The position numbers were made by a program, and so were the translations under genes. From positions 1 through 53,075 of the forward strand of contig JAFTQB010000002.1 of NCBI GenBank assembly GCA_017462985.1: a stretch of DNA of 53,075 nucleotides, read 5' to 3'. The stretch comes from Clostridia bacterium. Lineage in GTDB: Bacteria; Bacillota; Clostridia; Christensenellales; Borkfalkiaceae. Below, in pieces: positions 22,726 through 30,099 of this stretch. Positions within the stretch are counted from its first letter, which is position 1; every line of letters starts with the position of its first letter. Under the pieces are notes generated by a model. The model searched no databases and was not told the DNA's origin. It saw only the letters and a list, made by a program, of their open reading frames with translations.

Positions 22726-22794
22726 TGAATTGCCACCTGCGGTGGCGTTAAGGAAATATTCTATGAGATTGCCGCGCTACGCTCGCAATGACAG
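22726..22794 (+). repeat. Composite repeat, short version (family B hairpin plus family A copy)
   Basis: GTGAATTGCCACCTGCGGTG, GCGTTAAGG, then GAGATTGCC to CGCAATGACAG. Same order as the composites at 15392 and 36199, but without the first module. Confidence 0.75.
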
Positions 22795-22976
22795 CGCAGA
22801 GATGCGACGTTTATAAAAGCAAGCACGGCTCCCGAATTTTACGGGAAGCAGGATTGCGTGATACCGTTTGGTTTTAGAACCGAGCAGTTCAAGGCGCGGC
22901 GAAGGCGCATACCGATAGTATGTAACTGAGCCGCAACGCAGAAATGCGACGCGTTATAAAATCAAACAAGCGTCGC
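22795..22976. repeat. Imperfect direct repeat flanking a 110-bp segment at the queA 3' end
   Basis: CGCAGAGATGCGACG followed by TTTATAAAAGCAAGC (22795-22824) recurs as CGCAGAAATGCGACG followed by CGTTATAAAATCAAAC (from 22937). The second copy encodes the last codons and stop of queA, so the first looks like a duplicated queA end. The segment between has a small hairpin (CCCGAATTTTACGGG) and repeat-like GC-rich sequence; no gene. Confidence 0.5.
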
Positions 22977-23988
22977 CGAAGGAAAAGAATCGATACTCCT
23001 TTTCCACCGCGTAGCGGTATACGTCCAAAATTTCCTCTCTGCCCGTCAAACAGGCAACGAGCATGATCAGCGTGCTCTCGGGCAGGTGAAAGTTGGTGAT
23101 CAGCGCGTCCACGCATCTCATTTTGTACGGCGGGTATAAGAAAATTTCCGTATTCCCGCTGCAAGCGCGCAAATACCCGTTTTCGTCCGCAACGCTTTCC
23201 AAGGTTCGCACGGAAGTCGTACCTACGGCGATCACGCGCCGCCTTTCTTTTTTCGCGGCGTTTACGATCTGCGCGGTTTCCTCGCTCACCTCGTAGTATT
23301 CCGAGTGCATTTTATGATCGGTGATGATCTCTTCGCTTACCGGGCGGAACGTTCCCAAGCCCACGTGCAGAAGCACCTTTGCGATCTGCACGCCTTTTTT
23401 TTGCAAGCGTTCCAAAAGTTCGGGCGTGAAATGCAAACCTGCCGTGGGCGCCGCCGCCGAACCGTCGATCTTGCTATACACCGTATTATAACGCTGTTTA
23501 TCCTCTAATTTCGCCTTGATATACGGGGGCAGCGGCATTGCGCCTACGCGATCGAGAATTTCTTCAAATACGCCCTCGTAGGAAAATTCGATAATGCGTT
23601 CGCCGCTGTCGGTAACGCCCGTAACGGTGAAAGAAAGTTCGTCGCTCACCGTCATTTGCACGCCGATCTTGCCTTTTTTTCCCGGGCGCATCAGCACTTC
23701 CCAACGGTCCTTTTCCAGCCGTTTCAAAAGCAGGACTTCCACCTTTCCCCCGTGCGCCGTTTGGGCGTACATACGGGCGGGAATGACCTTGGTATTGTTT
23801 ACGACGAGCACGTCGCCCGCCTGCAAATATTCCTCGATATCCCGAAAAATTTTATCCTCTATGCGTTTTTCTTCGCGGCGGTACACAAGAAGGCGCGACG
23901 AATCGCGGGGCGTGGCGGGCGTTTGCGCAATACGCTCCTCAGGCAATTCGTAATAAAAATCGCTTTTTTTATACTGTACTTTTTCCAT
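22954..23988 (-). CDS. queA: S-adenosylmethionine:tRNA ribosyltransferase-isomerase
   Basis: QueA transfers and isomerises the ribosyl group of SAM to preQ1 at tRNA position 34, giving epoxyqueuosine; QueH (encoded at 9.9 kb) does the next step. The 344-aa protein has full family length and signatures: FYYELPEERIAQ at the N-terminus, DVLVVNNTKVIPARM, HVGLGTFRPVS, HSEYYEVSEETA and NFHLPESTLIMLVACL. It ends with FGDACLIL. It follows ruvB by ten bases, an arrangement (ruvA-ruvB-queA) common to many bacteria. Confidence 0.97.
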   Translation of the reverse strand: MEKVQYKKSDFYYELPEERIAQTPATPRDSSRLLVYRREEKRIEDKIFRDIEEYLQAGDVLVVNNTKVIPARMYAQTAHGGKVEVLLLKRLEKDRWEVLMRPGKKGKIGVQMTVSDELSFTVTGVTDSGERIIEFSYEGVFEEILDRVGAMPLPPYIKAKLEDKQRYNTVYSKIDGSAAAPTAGLHFTPELLERLQKKGVQIAKVLLHVGLGTFRPVSEEIITDHKMHSEYYEVSEETAQIVNAAKKERRRVIAVGTTSVRTLESVADENGYLRACSGNTEIFLYPPYKMRCVDALITNFHLPESTLIMLVACLTGREEILDVYRYAVEKEYRFFSFGDACLIL

Positions 23989-23998
23989 ATCGGTTTTC

Positions 23999-25060
23999 TC
24001 AATCTTCCGTTTCGAAAAGGCTCATTTGCCGCCGCGCTTTTACGCTCGGTTCCAAGCCCATATGCTTATAGCCGTCCTTTAAACAAATTCTGCCGCGCGG
24101 CGTTCTTGCGATAAAGCCAAGCTGCAACAAATACGGTTCGTAAACGTCCTCAATGGTGTTCGCGTCCTCGTTGATCGTCGCCGCGAGCGTTTCCAGCCCC
24201 GCGGGACCGCCGCCGAATTTATCGATGAGCGCAGAAAGCAAATTCCTGTCCGTACCGTCCAAGCCAAGCTCGTCGATTTCCAAACGCTCCAAGGCAAAGC
24301 GCGCGTCCGAACGGGTTACCGCGTCGTTGCCCTTGACGATGGAAAAATCGCGCACGCGCTTTAAAAGCCGATTGGCAATTCTGGGCGTGCCGCGGCTTCT
24401 TCTTGCGATCTCTGCCGCCGCGTCCGCTTGCATTTGTATCCCAAGCGCCGCCGCAGAACGCGTAACGATCTGCGTTAATTCCTCGGGGGAATACATTTCC
24501 AATCGGTTCAAGATACCGAAACGGTCGCGCAACGGAGAAGCAAGCATGCCCGCGCGGGTCGTCGCGCCGATCAAAGTGAATTTTTTCAACGGGAAACGGA
24601 TATTTCGCGCAGACGGACCTTTGCCCACGATGATATCCAGCACGAAATCTTCCATTGCCGAATACAAAATTTCTTCCACCGAACGGTTGAGGCGGTGAAT
24701 TTCGTCGATGAATAAAACGTCGCCCTCGTTTAAATTGGTCAAAATCGCCGCCAGATCGCCCGAACGCTCGATCGCAGGCCCGCTCGTGAGCTTAATGGAA
24801 ACGCCCATTTCCGCGGCAATGATATGCGCCAGTGTGGTTTTCCCAAGCCCAGGAGGGCCGTAAAGCAGCACGTGATCAAGCGCTTCGCCCCTTGCCCGCG
24901 CCGCCGTAATATACACGCTTAAATTATCCTTAACCTTTTGCTGACCGACGTAATCCGCCATGGTCTTGGGGCGCAGGACGTTTTCTTCTATGTCGTATTC
25001 CGTTTTGGTGGAAGCCACGAGGTTTTCCCCCTCGTAGCCCTCAAATTCTTCTTCAAACAT
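23999..25060 (-). CDS. ruvB: Holliday junction branch migration helicase RuvB
   Basis: RuvB is the AAA+ motor that drives branch migration of Holliday junctions with RuvA. 353 aa. Visible: [12 protein letters not shown] near the start, Walker A GPPGLGKT, Walker B FIDEIHRL, sensor GATTRAG, arginine-finger region and the C-terminal winged helix ([15 protein letters not shown], then RTPRGR). AAGGGAG precedes the start. It sits in the order ruvC-ruvA-ruvB-queA under one promoter. Confidence 0.98.
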   Translation of the reverse strand: MFEEEFEGYEGENLVASTKTEYDIEENVLRPKTMADYVGQQKVKDNLSVYITAARARGEALDHVLLYGPPGLGKTTLAHIIAAEMGVSIKLTSGPAIERSGDLAAILTNLNEGDVLFIDEIHRLNRSVEEILYSAMEDFVLDIIVGKGPSARNIRFPLKKFTLIGATTRAGMLASPLRDRFGILNRLEMYSPEELTQIVTRSAAALGIQMQADAAAEIARRSRGTPRIANRLLKRVRDFSIVKGNDAVTRSDARFALERLEIDELGLDGTDRNLLSALIDKFGGGPAGLETLAATINEDANTIEDVYEPYLLQLGFIARTPRGRICLKDGYKHMGLEPSVKARRQMSLFETED

Positions 25061-25072
25061 TTTTTCACTCCC

Positions 25073-25681
25073 TTACAGCGCGCCTTGCAACGCTTTGAGT
25101 ATGATTTCTTCTACGCTTTCCGCGCCTAACGAGCGCGCTTTTTTCACAGCCTGTACGCTTTCCGAACGCGTGAATCCAAGCCCCATGAGCGCCGCCACGG
25201 CGTCCTCGTCGGCAGGGGAAAGCTTTTCCTGCGTTTTTGCGTTCGGCGTTCTTTCTTCGCCGCTCGCGCTCATCACTTCCGCCGCGGAAATTTTTCCGTG
25301 CAATTCCAAAACGATTTTTTCCGCCGTCTTTTTGCCCAAGCCCTTCGCCGCGCTCAAACGCTTTACGTCCGCCGAAGCGACGGCAAGCGCAAAATCGTCC
25401 GCGCTCATCGCCGTGAATACGCCGATCGCAGATTTGGGGCCTACGCCCGATACTGAAATGAGCTTTAAAAACAGCTCTTTTTCGCGCGGGCTTTCAAACC
25501 CGAAGAGCGTTACGCCGTCCTCTTTTACCTGCAAATAGGTGTACAGCTCCACCGTTTCGCCTACGATCGCGCGGCGGAACGCGCCCGCCGAACAGTACAG
25601 CTCGTAACCCAATCCGTTCACGTCAACGATCGCGGTTTCTTCCGTAACCGCCAAAACTTTTCCTCTTAAATACGCTATCAT
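25073..25681 (-). CDS. ruvA: Holliday junction DNA-binding protein RuvA
   Basis: RuvA forms the tetramer that clamps four-way junctions. The 202-aa protein has the OB-fold N-domain (MIAYLRGKV, VDVNGLGYEL), two helix-hairpin-helix motifs (LISVSGVGPKSA and LSAAKGLGKKTAEKI) and the C-terminal RuvB-contact domain (DAVAALMGLGFTRSESVQAV). Its start overlaps the ruvC stop by four bases, indicating translational coupling. Confidence 0.97.
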   Translation of the reverse strand: MIAYLRGKVLAVTEETAIVDVNGLGYELYCSAGAFRRAIVGETVELYTYLQVKEDGVTLFGFESPREKELFLKLISVSGVGPKSAIGVFTAMSADDFALAVASADVKRLSAAKGLGKKTAEKIVLELHGKISAAEVMSASGEERTPNAKTQEKLSPADEDAVAALMGLGFTRSESVQAVKKARSLGAESVEEIILKALQGAL

Positions 25682-26406
25682 TTTCTCTCACCGTCCGTTT
25701 GATTTTCTTGCTCCATACCGCTCACGAGCGCCCTGGCGATCTCTGCGGCCGTATTGGGCGCGGATCTCGCCGACTTTTGCGGTTGCGGCGCCGCCGCAGG
25801 TTTTTGCGGTTTTGGCGCGCGCTTTCTCGGCTGTTTTTTGCCGTTTTCTTCCATGAGCTGTTGGAACGCCGTACCCGTTACCGTATTATGCCCCTTGGTG
25901 CGCGTGGTGTTGCCCACCTTGAAAAGCCCGCCAAAACGGCTGACGGAAGCGTGGCACAGCGCAATGGCGAGCGCGTCCGCCGCGTCGTCGGGTTTGGGAA
26001 CGGAATCGAGGCGGAGCATGGAAGCCACCACTTGCTGCATTTGCGCCTTTTCCGCCCTACCGTAGCCCGTAAGCGCCTGTTTGATCTGCATCGGCGTGTA
26101 TTCGTAAAGATAGGGGCAAAATTTTACGCAAGCGAGCATCGCCACGCCGCGCGCATGCGCCACCGCAATCCCCGTCGTGATATTTTTGGAAAAGAACAGC
26201 TCTTCCATCGCGATCTCGTCGGGGTGATATTTTTTTAAAATTTGGTTCACGCCGTCCTCTAACAGCACCAAGCGGGTGGGCAGGCTTTCTTCCTTGGGCG
26301 TTTTCACCACGCCGTAATCCACCACGCGGCAAGCGCCGCGCTCGTCTTTTTCGATCACGCCGTAGCCCAAAGTTGCGATCCCCGGGTCGATTCCCAAAAT
26401 CAGCAT
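25678..26406 (-). CDS. ruvC: Holliday junction resolvase RuvC with long basic C-terminal extension
   Basis: RuvC cuts Holliday junctions symmetrically. The core (residues 1 to about 158) has all acidic catalytic residues: GIDPG (Asp6), EELFF (first Glu near 67), and PDDAADALAIALCH for the two C-terminal aspartates. ATG at 26406 is chosen because the GTG three codons upstream lies against the AAGGAG site. The protein is 242 aa, whereas most RuvC are 160-190. The extra ~80 residues are low-complexity, rich in Lys, Arg, Pro, Ala and Gln (KKQPRKRAPKPQKP, then AAPQPQKSARSAP), ending in a short helix. The extension may add DNA affinity; this is inference. Confidence 0.95.
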   Translation of the reverse strand: MLILGIDPGIATLGYGVIEKDERGACRVVDYGVVKTPKEESLPTRLVLLEDGVNQILKKYHPDEIAMEELFFSKNITTGIAVAHARGVAMLACVKFCPYLYEYTPMQIKQALTGYGRAEKAQMQQVVASMLRLDSVPKPDDAADALAIALCHASVSRFGGLFKVGNTTRTKGHNTVTGTAFQQLMEENGKKQPRKRAPKPQKPAAAPQPQKSARSAPNTAAEIARALVSGMEQENQTDGERK

Positions 26407-26445
26407 TGCCCTCACTCCTTTTCGCCGTATAATCTCTCAGTTTCT

Positions 26446-26474
26446 ATTGTACTAAATTTTGCGGGAAATGTCAA
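26446..26474 (-). promoter_or_regulatory. Promoter of ruvC-ruvA-ruvB-queA
   Basis: The minus strand reads TTGACA (26469-26474), 17 nt, TACAAT (26446-26451), 39 bases before the ruvC start. No clear LexA box was noticed. Confidence 0.88.
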
Positions 26475-26532
26475 GAGAGTTGCCCGCCTCAAAAAAAATT
26501 CGAGAAAAAAGCAAAAAAATGGCAGTAGACGC

Positions 26533-26560
26533 TTGACAAGACGAAAAAGCGTGCTATACT
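26533..26560 (+). promoter_or_regulatory. Promoter of the 48-aa protein gene
   Basis: TTGACA (26533-26538), 16 nt, TATACT (26555-26560). The leader of about 85 bases contains a small hairpin GCAAG-CGACA-CTTGC. Confidence 0.85.
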
Positions 26561-26651
26561 ATCCCCGCAAGCGACACTTGCGCCCCGAAACGATCAAGGC
26601 AATGCGCCGCGTTTTCTCGCCCGAAAAAACGAAAAAGGAGAACGAGAGAAT

Positions 26652-26798
26652 ATGGAAAAATTGCTGAAAGAAAAAACGCTGAAAGAACGGTTTTTCGTCT
26701 TGCTTTTGGGCTTGCTTGAAAAGCTCCTTTTAGGGCTCGTCAAGCGGCTGACGGCTTGGCTGGAAACGGTGAGCGGAAAGCTTAGCTCGATCGCGTAA
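26652..26798 (+). CDS. Small 48-aa basic amphipathic or membrane-associated protein
   Basis: A short frame supported by a consensus promoter, GGAG eleven bases before the ATG, and a strong hairpin right after the stop. The product begins MEKLLKEKTLKERFFVLLLG and continues with a Leu-rich stretch (LLEKLLLGLVKRL) and a weakly charged tail. It has hydrophobic residues 14-29 broken by charged ones, so a membrane-lying amphipathic helix is more likely than a clean transmembrane span. I do not recognise a family. The gene's terminator region is the integration point of the adjacent recombinase island. Confidence 0.6.
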   Translation: MEKLLKEKTLKERFFVLLLGLLEKLLLGLVKRLTAWLETVSGKLSSIA

Positions 26799-26810
26799 GG
26801 ATTTCGGGTT

Positions 26811-26843
26811 TGTCGGCGCGAAAAATTCAGTTTTGCGCCGACA
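26811..26843 (+). terminator. Stable hairpin after the 48-aa gene
   Basis: TGTCGGCGC pairs with GCGCCGACA, extended inside by AAAA/TTTT across a single G bulge. It has no T run of its own, but a second hairpin follows immediately (the 42-bp repeat). Probable transcript end or mRNA-stabilising structure. Confidence 0.55.
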
Positions 26844-26884
26844 AAACAGGCGGCCTTTTGCACGATCGGCAAAAGGTCGCCAAT
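26843..26884 (+). repeat. 42-bp direct repeat, left copy (candidate attL)
   Basis: Identical to 29960-30001. It contains inverted 13-mers GGCGGCCTTTTGC and GCAAAAGGTCGCC (one G-U type mismatch) around the 7-bp spacer ACGATCG. That is the layout of a tyrosine recombinase core site, and also of a terminator hairpin. The integrase starts 20 bases further right. Confidence 0.8.
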
Positions 26885-26903
26885 AATTTTCGGAGGGAAA
26901 AAG

Positions 26904-27830
26904 ATGACTTTTGAAACTTGGCTATTGCAATGGCTTGAAAACTATGTTGCCCCCACGGCAAAACGGCGCACCAAGGAACGGTATGCCCAATTATGCAAAC
27001 TGCATATCATTCCCGCGCTCGGCACTTACCGCTTAGACGAATTATCCGTGATACACTTGCAATCGTTCATCACGCAGCTTCTGACTTACGGAAATAAACG
27101 AACGGGAAAAGCGCTTTCCGCAAACACCGTTAACTGTATCATTTCCGTTATTCAAAACGCGTTAAAAACCGCCTATTTATTGGGGCTTTCGCCATCGTAT
27201 GACGGTAACAAACTCAAACGCCCGAAAATGCAAGAAAAAAGAATAGAATGTTTTTCGTTAACCGAACAAAAGCAAATCGAAGCCGCCGTATTTGGCGCAA
27301 AAAAGGACAAACTGCTAGGGGTGGTTTTATGCCTGTATACGGGGCTTCGAATAGGAGAGCTTTTAGCGCTTTCTTGGGAAGACATCGACTTTGAAAAAGG
27401 CTTGCTGACCGTTACGAAAACCTGCCACGACGGAACAATCGACGGCAAACGCACCCGATTAATCGATCGCCCGAAAACCGATTCTTCGCGCCGCATAATC
27501 CCCCTGCCGAAACAAATTGTTCGGCTTTTAAAAGCACAAAAAAGCCGAGCGAAATGCGACTTTTTGATCGCCGATGGCGAAAAGCCCGTATTCGTGCGCT
27601 CCTATCAACGCAGTTTTGAGCTTTTATTAAAAAAAATACATATTCCGCACAGAGGCTTTCATTCGCTTCGGCATACGTTTGCCACCAGAGCGTTGGAATG
27701 CGGAATAGACGTAAAAACGCTTTCCGAGCTTTTGGGGCATAAAAACGCCACGATCACGCTCAACCGTTACGTTCACTCGCTTTTAGAGCATAAAACGGAA
27801 ATGATGAACCGTTTGGGAAAACTTTTATAA
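26904..27830 (+). CDS. Tyrosine recombinase / integrase
   Basis: A 308-aa phage-type integrase. The N-terminal SAM-like arm/core-binding domain spans residues 1-95 and the catalytic domain 115-308. Catalytic residues: R149 (TGLRIGELL), a lysine in the beta-hairpin region near 191, H253 and R256 (HSLRHTF), H279 (LLGHKN) and the nucleophile Y289 (NRYVH). GGAGGG precedes the start. It lies just inside the left 42-bp repeat, the usual place for an integrase relative to its att site. In the integrated state it may be read from the promoter of the 48-aa gene, since the left repeat lacks a good T run. Confidence 0.95.
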   Translation: MTFETWLLQWLENYVAPTAKRRTKERYAQLCKLHIIPALGTYRLDELSVIHLQSFITQLLTYGNKRTGKALSANTVNCIISVIQNALKTAYLLGLSPSYDGNKLKRPKMQEKRIECFSLTEQKQIEAAVFGAKKDKLLGVVLCLYTGLRIGELLALSWEDIDFEKGLLTVTKTCHDGTIDGKRTRLIDRPKTDSSRRIIPLPKQIVRLLKAQKSRAKCDFLIADGEKPVFVRSYQRSFELLLKKIHIPHRGFHSLRHTFATRALECGIDVKTLSELLGHKNATITLNRYVHSLLEHKTEMMNRLGKLL

Positions 27831-27832
27831 AA

Positions 27833-27870
27833 GAGATTGCCGCAGTCGCTACGCTCCTTCGCAATGACGA
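27833..27870 (+). repeat. Dispersed repeat family A, copy inside the island
   Basis: GAGATTGCCGCAGTCGCTAC to CTTCGCAATGACGA, three bases after the integrase stop. Its presence inside the element means the element either acquired it in this host lineage or came from a related one. Confidence 0.85.
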
Positions 27871-27908
27871 TAAGGGGAAATCCTCGCAAGGACAAAATTG
27901 AAATACAA

Positions 27909-27949
27909 AAAACTGTACACCGATCTTTATAATCGATGCACAGTTTTTA
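27909..27949 (+). terminator. Integrase terminator
   Basis: A 16-bp stem AAAACTGTACACCGAT/ATCGATGCACAGTTTT (two mismatches), loop CTTTATA, followed by a T/A-rich tail. Confidence 0.7.
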
Positions 27950-28075
27950 TTATTATAACAAAGAAACAATAAAAAATCAAGGCAATTTGATAAATTCACA
28001 TAATTTCATTTACCCAAAAATCAAATTTTTATGCACAATTCTTCTTTATGTGTACACAGATTATAAAGATTGGTG
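27918..28075. repeat. Inverted 17-mers flanking the methyltransferase leader
   Basis: CACCGATCTTTATAATC (27918-27934) and GATTATAAAGATTGGTG (28059-28075) are inverted copies with one mismatch, ending 31 bases before the methyltransferase ATG. They could be operator sites for autoregulation or a relic of an insertion. The 27950-28058 stretch is AT-rich without other features. Confidence 0.5.
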
Positions 28076-28106
28076 CTCGTTGTTGAAAGAAAAAGGAGCA
28101 TCAAAA

Positions 28107-29162
28107 ATGAATGTATTAAGTTTATTTGACGGGATCGGTTGCGGACTATTAGCGTTGAATAAATCGGGAATACAAGTTAACTCCTACTTTGCTTCCGAAA
28201 TAGAGCCTAATGCCATAAAAGTTGCCAAAAAAAATCACCCGCAAATTGTCGAAATCGGTGATGTTTCCAAAATTTTTTATAAAGACGGCGTATTATATAC
28301 TCCAACGAAATCATATTTCGTCGGACACATTCATTTACTTTGCGGCGGAAGTCCTTGCACCAATTTTTCGTCGATCGGTTATGCCAACGGAATGATTTCG
28401 GGCGATACGGAAATATTATCCTTGACGCAATATCTGGAGCTAAAAGAAAAAAATGTTGTTTTTGACGGACAATCCTATTTATTTTGGGAATATTGCCGAT
28501 TATTAAAAGAAATCCAACCTGATTATTTTCTTTTGGAAAATGTTGTGATGGCGAAAAAATGGGAAACTATCATTTCGAGCGCGATCGGTGTTGAGCCTAT
28601 CAAAATCAACAGCTCTTTACTATCGGCGCAAAACAGACCAAGATTATATTGGACGAATATTCAAGGCGTTACTCTGCCCGAAGATAAGAACATATCATTA
28701 GATGATATTTTAATCGACAACGCCGACGATAAGGACGTATCGTATTGCCTTACCGTACAAAGAAGCTTTCCAAAATTGATGAAAAAATACGGGTATATTC
28801 CCGAACGCTTCAACGCCTACAACGCTTCCGAAATCACAAACAAAGCCTGCGCTCTTTCCCGTGGAAGTATGATCACTTCTTCTTGCGCCACTCTTTTATT
28901 CGTAAAAACAGAAAACGGTATCCATACGGTAGAAAACGAAATTTTGGACGGAACATATAAAACAAAATTAAAAACGGGAAAATACAATATTCGGAAGTTA
29001 TCGATGACTGAAATCGAACGATTGCAAAATTTACCCGACGGATATACCGACCTGCCGACCGTAAGCGATCAAAAAAGAACGGAAATGATTGGAAACGGCT
29101 GGACGGTTAACATAATCAGTCATATATTTTCCTTTATGAGCGAGGCAAAAGATGGATATTAA
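28107..29162 (+). CDS. DNA (cytosine-5-)-methyltransferase of a type II restriction-modification system
   Basis: A 351-aa C5-cytosine methylase. Motif I LSLFDGIGCGLL (residues 4-15), motif II region YFASEIEP, motif IV with the catalytic cysteine GGSPCTNFS (Cys84), motif VI LLENV, motif VIII QNRPRLYW, and motif X near the end (MIGNGWTVN). The order and wording (IGCGLLALNKSGI, ASEIEPNAIKVAKKNHP) resemble the DNMT3-like phage and plasmid methylases. ATG at 28107 is chosen for its AAGGAG site; in-frame upstream codons read through an AT-rich leader. It overlaps the endonuclease start by 11 bases, so methylase is made first. Sequence specificity is unknown. Confidence 0.93.
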   Translation: MNVLSLFDGIGCGLLALNKSGIQVNSYFASEIEPNAIKVAKKNHPQIVEIGDVSKIFYKDGVLYTPTKSYFVGHIHLLCGGSPCTNFSSIGYANGMISGDTEILSLTQYLELKEKNVVFDGQSYLFWEYCRLLKEIQPDYFLLENVVMAKKWETIISSAIGVEPIKINSSLLSAQNRPRLYWTNIQGVTLPEDKNISLDDILIDNADDKDVSYCLTVQRSFPKLMKKYGYIPERFNAYNASEITNKACALSRGSMITSSCATLLFVKTENGIHTVENEILDGTYKTKLKTGKYNIRKLSMTEIERLQNLPDGYTDLPTVSDQKRTEMIGNGWTVNIISHIFSFMSEAKDGY

Positions 29163-29949
29163 AAAAGTTGATTTGGAAGACAAGGATCTAATAGAAGATT
29201 ATTTAGATATTCCAATCTCTGAAATTCGAGAAGTACATAACAGGCTCGTTTTTTCCTACGACGCATATTTAAAGGATTACGGCGTAAAAAAATTATGGCG
29301 CGATGAATTGCCAGACGATTGTTCCGACGAAGAATTTATTTCGCTATTGGACGCCAAAGAATTACAACTAATTTTTCTTTATAAACATTTAAATTGTCTT
29401 GTTCATAAAGATTTGGTTTCTGCATTTGTTCGCAAATACATCAAAGACGCCGCTCTTGATCAACAAGTACGGCATTTGGGGTCGCAATATTTTTGGTATG
29501 TCCTCAATAAAGGAGCAAAAATACCCAACGCCGATATGATCGTCCCCAGTGGCTATAATTATTTGGTTTCTATCGAAATGCCCAACCCCAAAGCCGTAGC
29601 AGAAGCGCTGAAACGAACGGGGCGACTGGCGGCAAGAAATTTTACCGAATTAAAATTGGCATATGCCAATAAATGCGCTACTTGCGGTATTGAAGAAGGA
29701 AAAAAAGACCCCCGAAACGAATTGATCGTTTCCTTGCAACAAGGACATATGACCCCGCGAAAACCTCTTACTTTGGAAAACACTATTCCGCAATGCCAAT
29801 ATTGCAACCAGACCTACAAAGATTATTTTCAATTCAATGAATTCGGACGGGTAATTGCCGTAAATAATCCCTTAATTTTGCTCAAATCCCCCAAAGACGT
29901 TCAAGACGAAATGATTACGGTATTACTAAAAGAAAGAGAAAATCAATGA
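29152..29949 (+). CDS. HNH-type restriction endonuclease (partner of the adjacent methylase)
   Basis: A 265-aa protein with a C-terminal beta-beta-alpha-metal (HNH) nuclease core. CATCG (first Cys pair), then QQGHMTP with the catalytic histidine, LENTIPQCQYCNQTYKDYF with the asparagine and second Cys pair. The usual DH is replaced by GH. The N-terminal 170 residues are helical and unassigned; they probably hold the DNA-recognition part. The start lies within the end of the methylase gene, a typical type II layout. The call as a restriction enzyme rests on the HNH core plus context. The stop lies ten bases before the right 42-bp repeat, whose hairpin and T tail would end the transcript. Confidence 0.8.
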   Translation: MDIKKVDLEDKDLIEDYLDIPISEIREVHNRLVFSYDAYLKDYGVKKLWRDELPDDCSDEEFISLLDAKELQLIFLYKHLNCLVHKDLVSAFVRKYIKDAALDQQVRHLGSQYFWYVLNKGAKIPNADMIVPSGYNYLVSIEMPNPKAVAEALKRTGRLAARNFTELKLAYANKCATCGIEEGKKDPRNELIVSLQQGHMTPRKPLTLENTIPQCQYCNQTYKDYFQFNEFGRVIAVNNPLILLKSPKDVQDEMITVLLKERENQ

Positions 29950-29959
29950 TTTACATAAT

Positions 29960-30001
29960 AAAACAGGCGGCCTTTTGCACGATCGGCAAAAGGTCGCCAA
30001 T
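29960..30001 (+). repeat. 42-bp direct repeat, right copy (candidate attR) and terminator
   Basis: Identical to 26843-26884. Here the 13-7-13 hairpin is followed by AATTATTTTTTG, a genuine T-rich tail, so it serves as terminator of the endonuclease gene and probably represents the right half of the original chromosomal terminator. Confidence 0.8.
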
Positions 30002-30064
30002 TATTTTTTGTTTTGTGAAAATTACAAGATTTTTTCATAAAAACGATGACTTTTTTATTTTTTA

Positions 30065-30073
30065 TGCTATAAT
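30065..30073 (+). promoter_or_regulatory. Extended -10 promoter of the LRR gene pair
   Basis: TGCTATAAT (30065-30073) is an extended -10 element. The -35 region (GATGAC near 30045) is weak. ATG at 30100 is 26 bases downstream with AGAGGA in between. Confidence 0.7.
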
Positions 30074-30099
30074 AGAAGAAAACTCTTTTAGAGGACAGT

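Larger units (their letters stand above)
26843..30001. mobile_element. Mini integrative island carrying a restriction-modification system
   Basis: The unit is bounded by perfect 42-bp direct repeats 3,117 bases apart. It holds a tyrosine recombinase gene just inside the left repeat, then a DNA cytosine methyltransferase and an HNH endonuclease whose stop codon is ten bases before the right repeat. The methyltransferase and endonuclease are visibly more AT-rich than the flanking genes. No excisionase, relaxase or phage gene is present. A copy of the host's dispersed repeat (27833-27870) lies inside the element. Insertion into a terminator between the 48-aa gene and the LRR gene is inferred. 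Confidence 0.75.
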
